A DNA stretch of 64,000 nt from Dallia pectoralis (taxonomy: Eukaryota > Chordata > Actinopteri > Esociformes > Umbridae): the NCBI GenBank assembly GCA_029465975.1, contig CM055761.1:3251027-3315026 (forward strand). The letters are read 5' to 3'. Under the pieces are notes generated by a model. The model made no database searches. It saw only the letters and a program-made list of their open reading frames with translations, and was not told the DNA's origin. The position numbers and the translations under genes were made by a program. Below are positions 62,561 through 64,000 of the stretch, piece by piece (the first letter of the stretch is position 1; every line of letters begins with the position of its first letter).

Positions 62561-64000
62561 CATTAAATCAGTGCCAGCTAGTTTAAACACTCCATCAAAT
62601 ACAACCTCCGAATTTAATTGAAAATGTATCCATCCATTTACTCGTCTTCCAACTCTTATTCCTGCGCTAACATGTCTTGGTGTGCTTGACGGATTCGGGC
62701 AAAACTCCCAAGCTGCTTCTCTCGGGGCAGGCATCGTGATCCCGTCACCGTCATCCACGAGTAGTCTTTTGCCAATTTGCTGAGCAGAGGTTAAGCGTCT
62801 CGCTGTCACTGGTTTTAGCCGAAATGTTGATCACCGTTCAACCCTTGATGGTTTGTAATGTGTAGGTGAGTATACTCCAGCAAGTCTGAATGAATAACCA
62901 GGTTATACGTGGTTTAAATACAAGACAATTATAAATAACAGACCCCTTAACTTACCTAGTGCATCATAAAACATAAACACCTACTGGCTTTAAGTTACAC
63001 AACCAGTATAAAATATGCAAGGACGCCAGACACCGGTTGTAAACCATCTGTTACACCTGCAGTTGTTATAATACGTTATACAAATGCCTGGGAATTTAAC
63101 AAGCCAGAAGCCAAATGCCCATTTTAAAACATCGAACATCCACGAGCATATTAAAGAAATCATAAATTGCATGGTCAAACAATACACACTACCAGAACAG
63201 AGGTCCTGCCCCGCCGCCCCACCCATCTGCCAAATCCCTAGCTGGTAAATCCCACCGAGGTCATAAATCAGCAATGTGACAGAAGACATCCTATATAAAC
63301 TATCTCTGTCGTTCACTGTCGACTGTCCCCAACTGCCTCAGAATGTCCTTCACGGTTTCAGGAAACAAACACGCTAAGGTGACCAAGCTAAATGAAAACG
63401 GGCCGGTAGCATTCACTTTGGACCTCAGCGAGTGCATTGAGAAGACCAAAGGACAGCATTACCTTCAGTCACACCTGCCACCTCAAACCTGTGGCGATTT
63501 GGACACCGCCTAACAAAACCCTGGATGAAGCAGTCAGTATCGTACCGCATAACCACCAGAACCTAACTGGACAAGTTGGGCTGTTATGTGAGAACGCCGG
63601 TGCTGTGTTGTCGTTAATGGACTGGAGGTCCACTCAGACACTTTACACAACACACACACATGCACACACACACACACAAACACTCTCGATGCAAGCTCTT
63701 GCGCGTGTGCATTGCCAACACTGGTCACATAACTCACTTTTCATAATCGAGGTTATATAACCGACAGCGTTGTGTGCACGAGCAGAGAAACGAGCGTTTC
63801 GCTACGCCTACAGTAGCCGCTGTACTGTCTACGAGCGAAGCGAAGCAACTCGAATACGGCGAGCGAACGCTCATCACCAGCGTGCCACCGTCCTCGTGCC
63901 TTAAGCGTCTCCAGCACTCAGATGTCACACTCCGGTTACGGTGAAAGACAACACAAGCAGATGTGAATGGGTCGCCCCCGGCAACAAGCATCTCCCCTAC
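62561..64000. other. Terminal stretch, no supportable gene
   Basis: The sequence is unique apart from a CA run at 63653-63678. The ORFs (62990-63316 minus, 63437-63760 plus, 63734-63991 minus) lack motifs. A CAG-bounded frame starting at 63343 (MSFTVSGNKHAKVTKL...) stays open for about 55 codons but was not accepted. Confidence 0.4.

Noticed and set aside
63328..63510. Frame beginning MSFTVSGNKHAKVTKL after a CTCAG
   Set aside because: It ends within about 55 codons without a donor in the right phase, and I recognise no family. One alternate frame has a HGFRKQTR reverse-transcriptase-like look but is too short.

Overview
The window looks like teleost nuclear DNA: short coding exons with GT/AG introns, long CA/TG microsatellites, several kilobase-scale minisatellites, and many decayed DNA transposons and non-LTR retrotransposons. 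The Tc1 relics, a LINE 3' end with an ATTG tail and a tRNA-type SINE relic resemble families I know from salmonid and pike genomes, so a salmoniform/esociform fish is my best guess. This rests on memory of those families, not on a search. I saw no bacterial gene, CRISPR array, rRNA or convincing tRNA gene.

Only two protein-coding genes can be supported, both partial. On the minus strand, 4121-4183 and 4600-4668 are the last two coding exons of gmds (GDP-mannose 4,6-dehydratase). The rest of gmds must lie beyond the window or is not recognisable in it. On the plus strand, six exons from 15707 to 20318 encode the C-terminal ~410 residues of a desmosomal cadherin of desmocollin type: the end of EC4, the EC5 anchor domain, the transmembrane helix and the whole catenin-binding tail. 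The exons for its signal peptide, propeptide, EC1-EC3 and start of EC4 are not visible upstream. Instead there are minisatellites and a 500-N assembly gap (13297-13796). If the assembly is right, the desmocollin gene lies antisense within, or interleaved with, a very long gmds intron.

Layout: 1-4120 gmds downstream flank; 4121-4668 gmds 3' exons; 4669-10590 gene-poor with short tandem repeats; 10591-15668 minisatellites, G-rich purine tract, gap and a second minisatellite; 15707-20318 desmocollin; 20319-22597 its 3'UTR and flank; 22598-24127 a 17-bp satellite of about 90 units; 24128-32487 gene-poor with a 16-bp repeat and a LINE relic; 32488-33494 a fold-back DNA transposon with 6-bp target duplication; 33525-34500 a dead Tc1 element; 36048-36310 a LINE 3' tail; 38995-43277 a hAT transposon interrupted by a second hAT, each with an intact 8-bp target duplication; 47276-47490 an internally deleted Tc1; 48169-48366 a 198-bp CA tract; 50719-50910 a SINE relic; 59588-60748 a pyrimidine-rich repeat; 62077-62560 a LINE reverse transcriptase relic. 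The rest is intronic or intergenic DNA with no supportable gene.

The two genes are not functionally linked (nucleotide-sugar synthesis for fucosylation versus desmosome adhesion). The main interest is structural: the truncated desmocollin locus beside a gap, a possible short desmocollin isoform by intron retention, the nested hAT insertion, the fold-back element, and minisatellites that stay open as long reading frames without being genes. I found nothing that I would call a new biological system.
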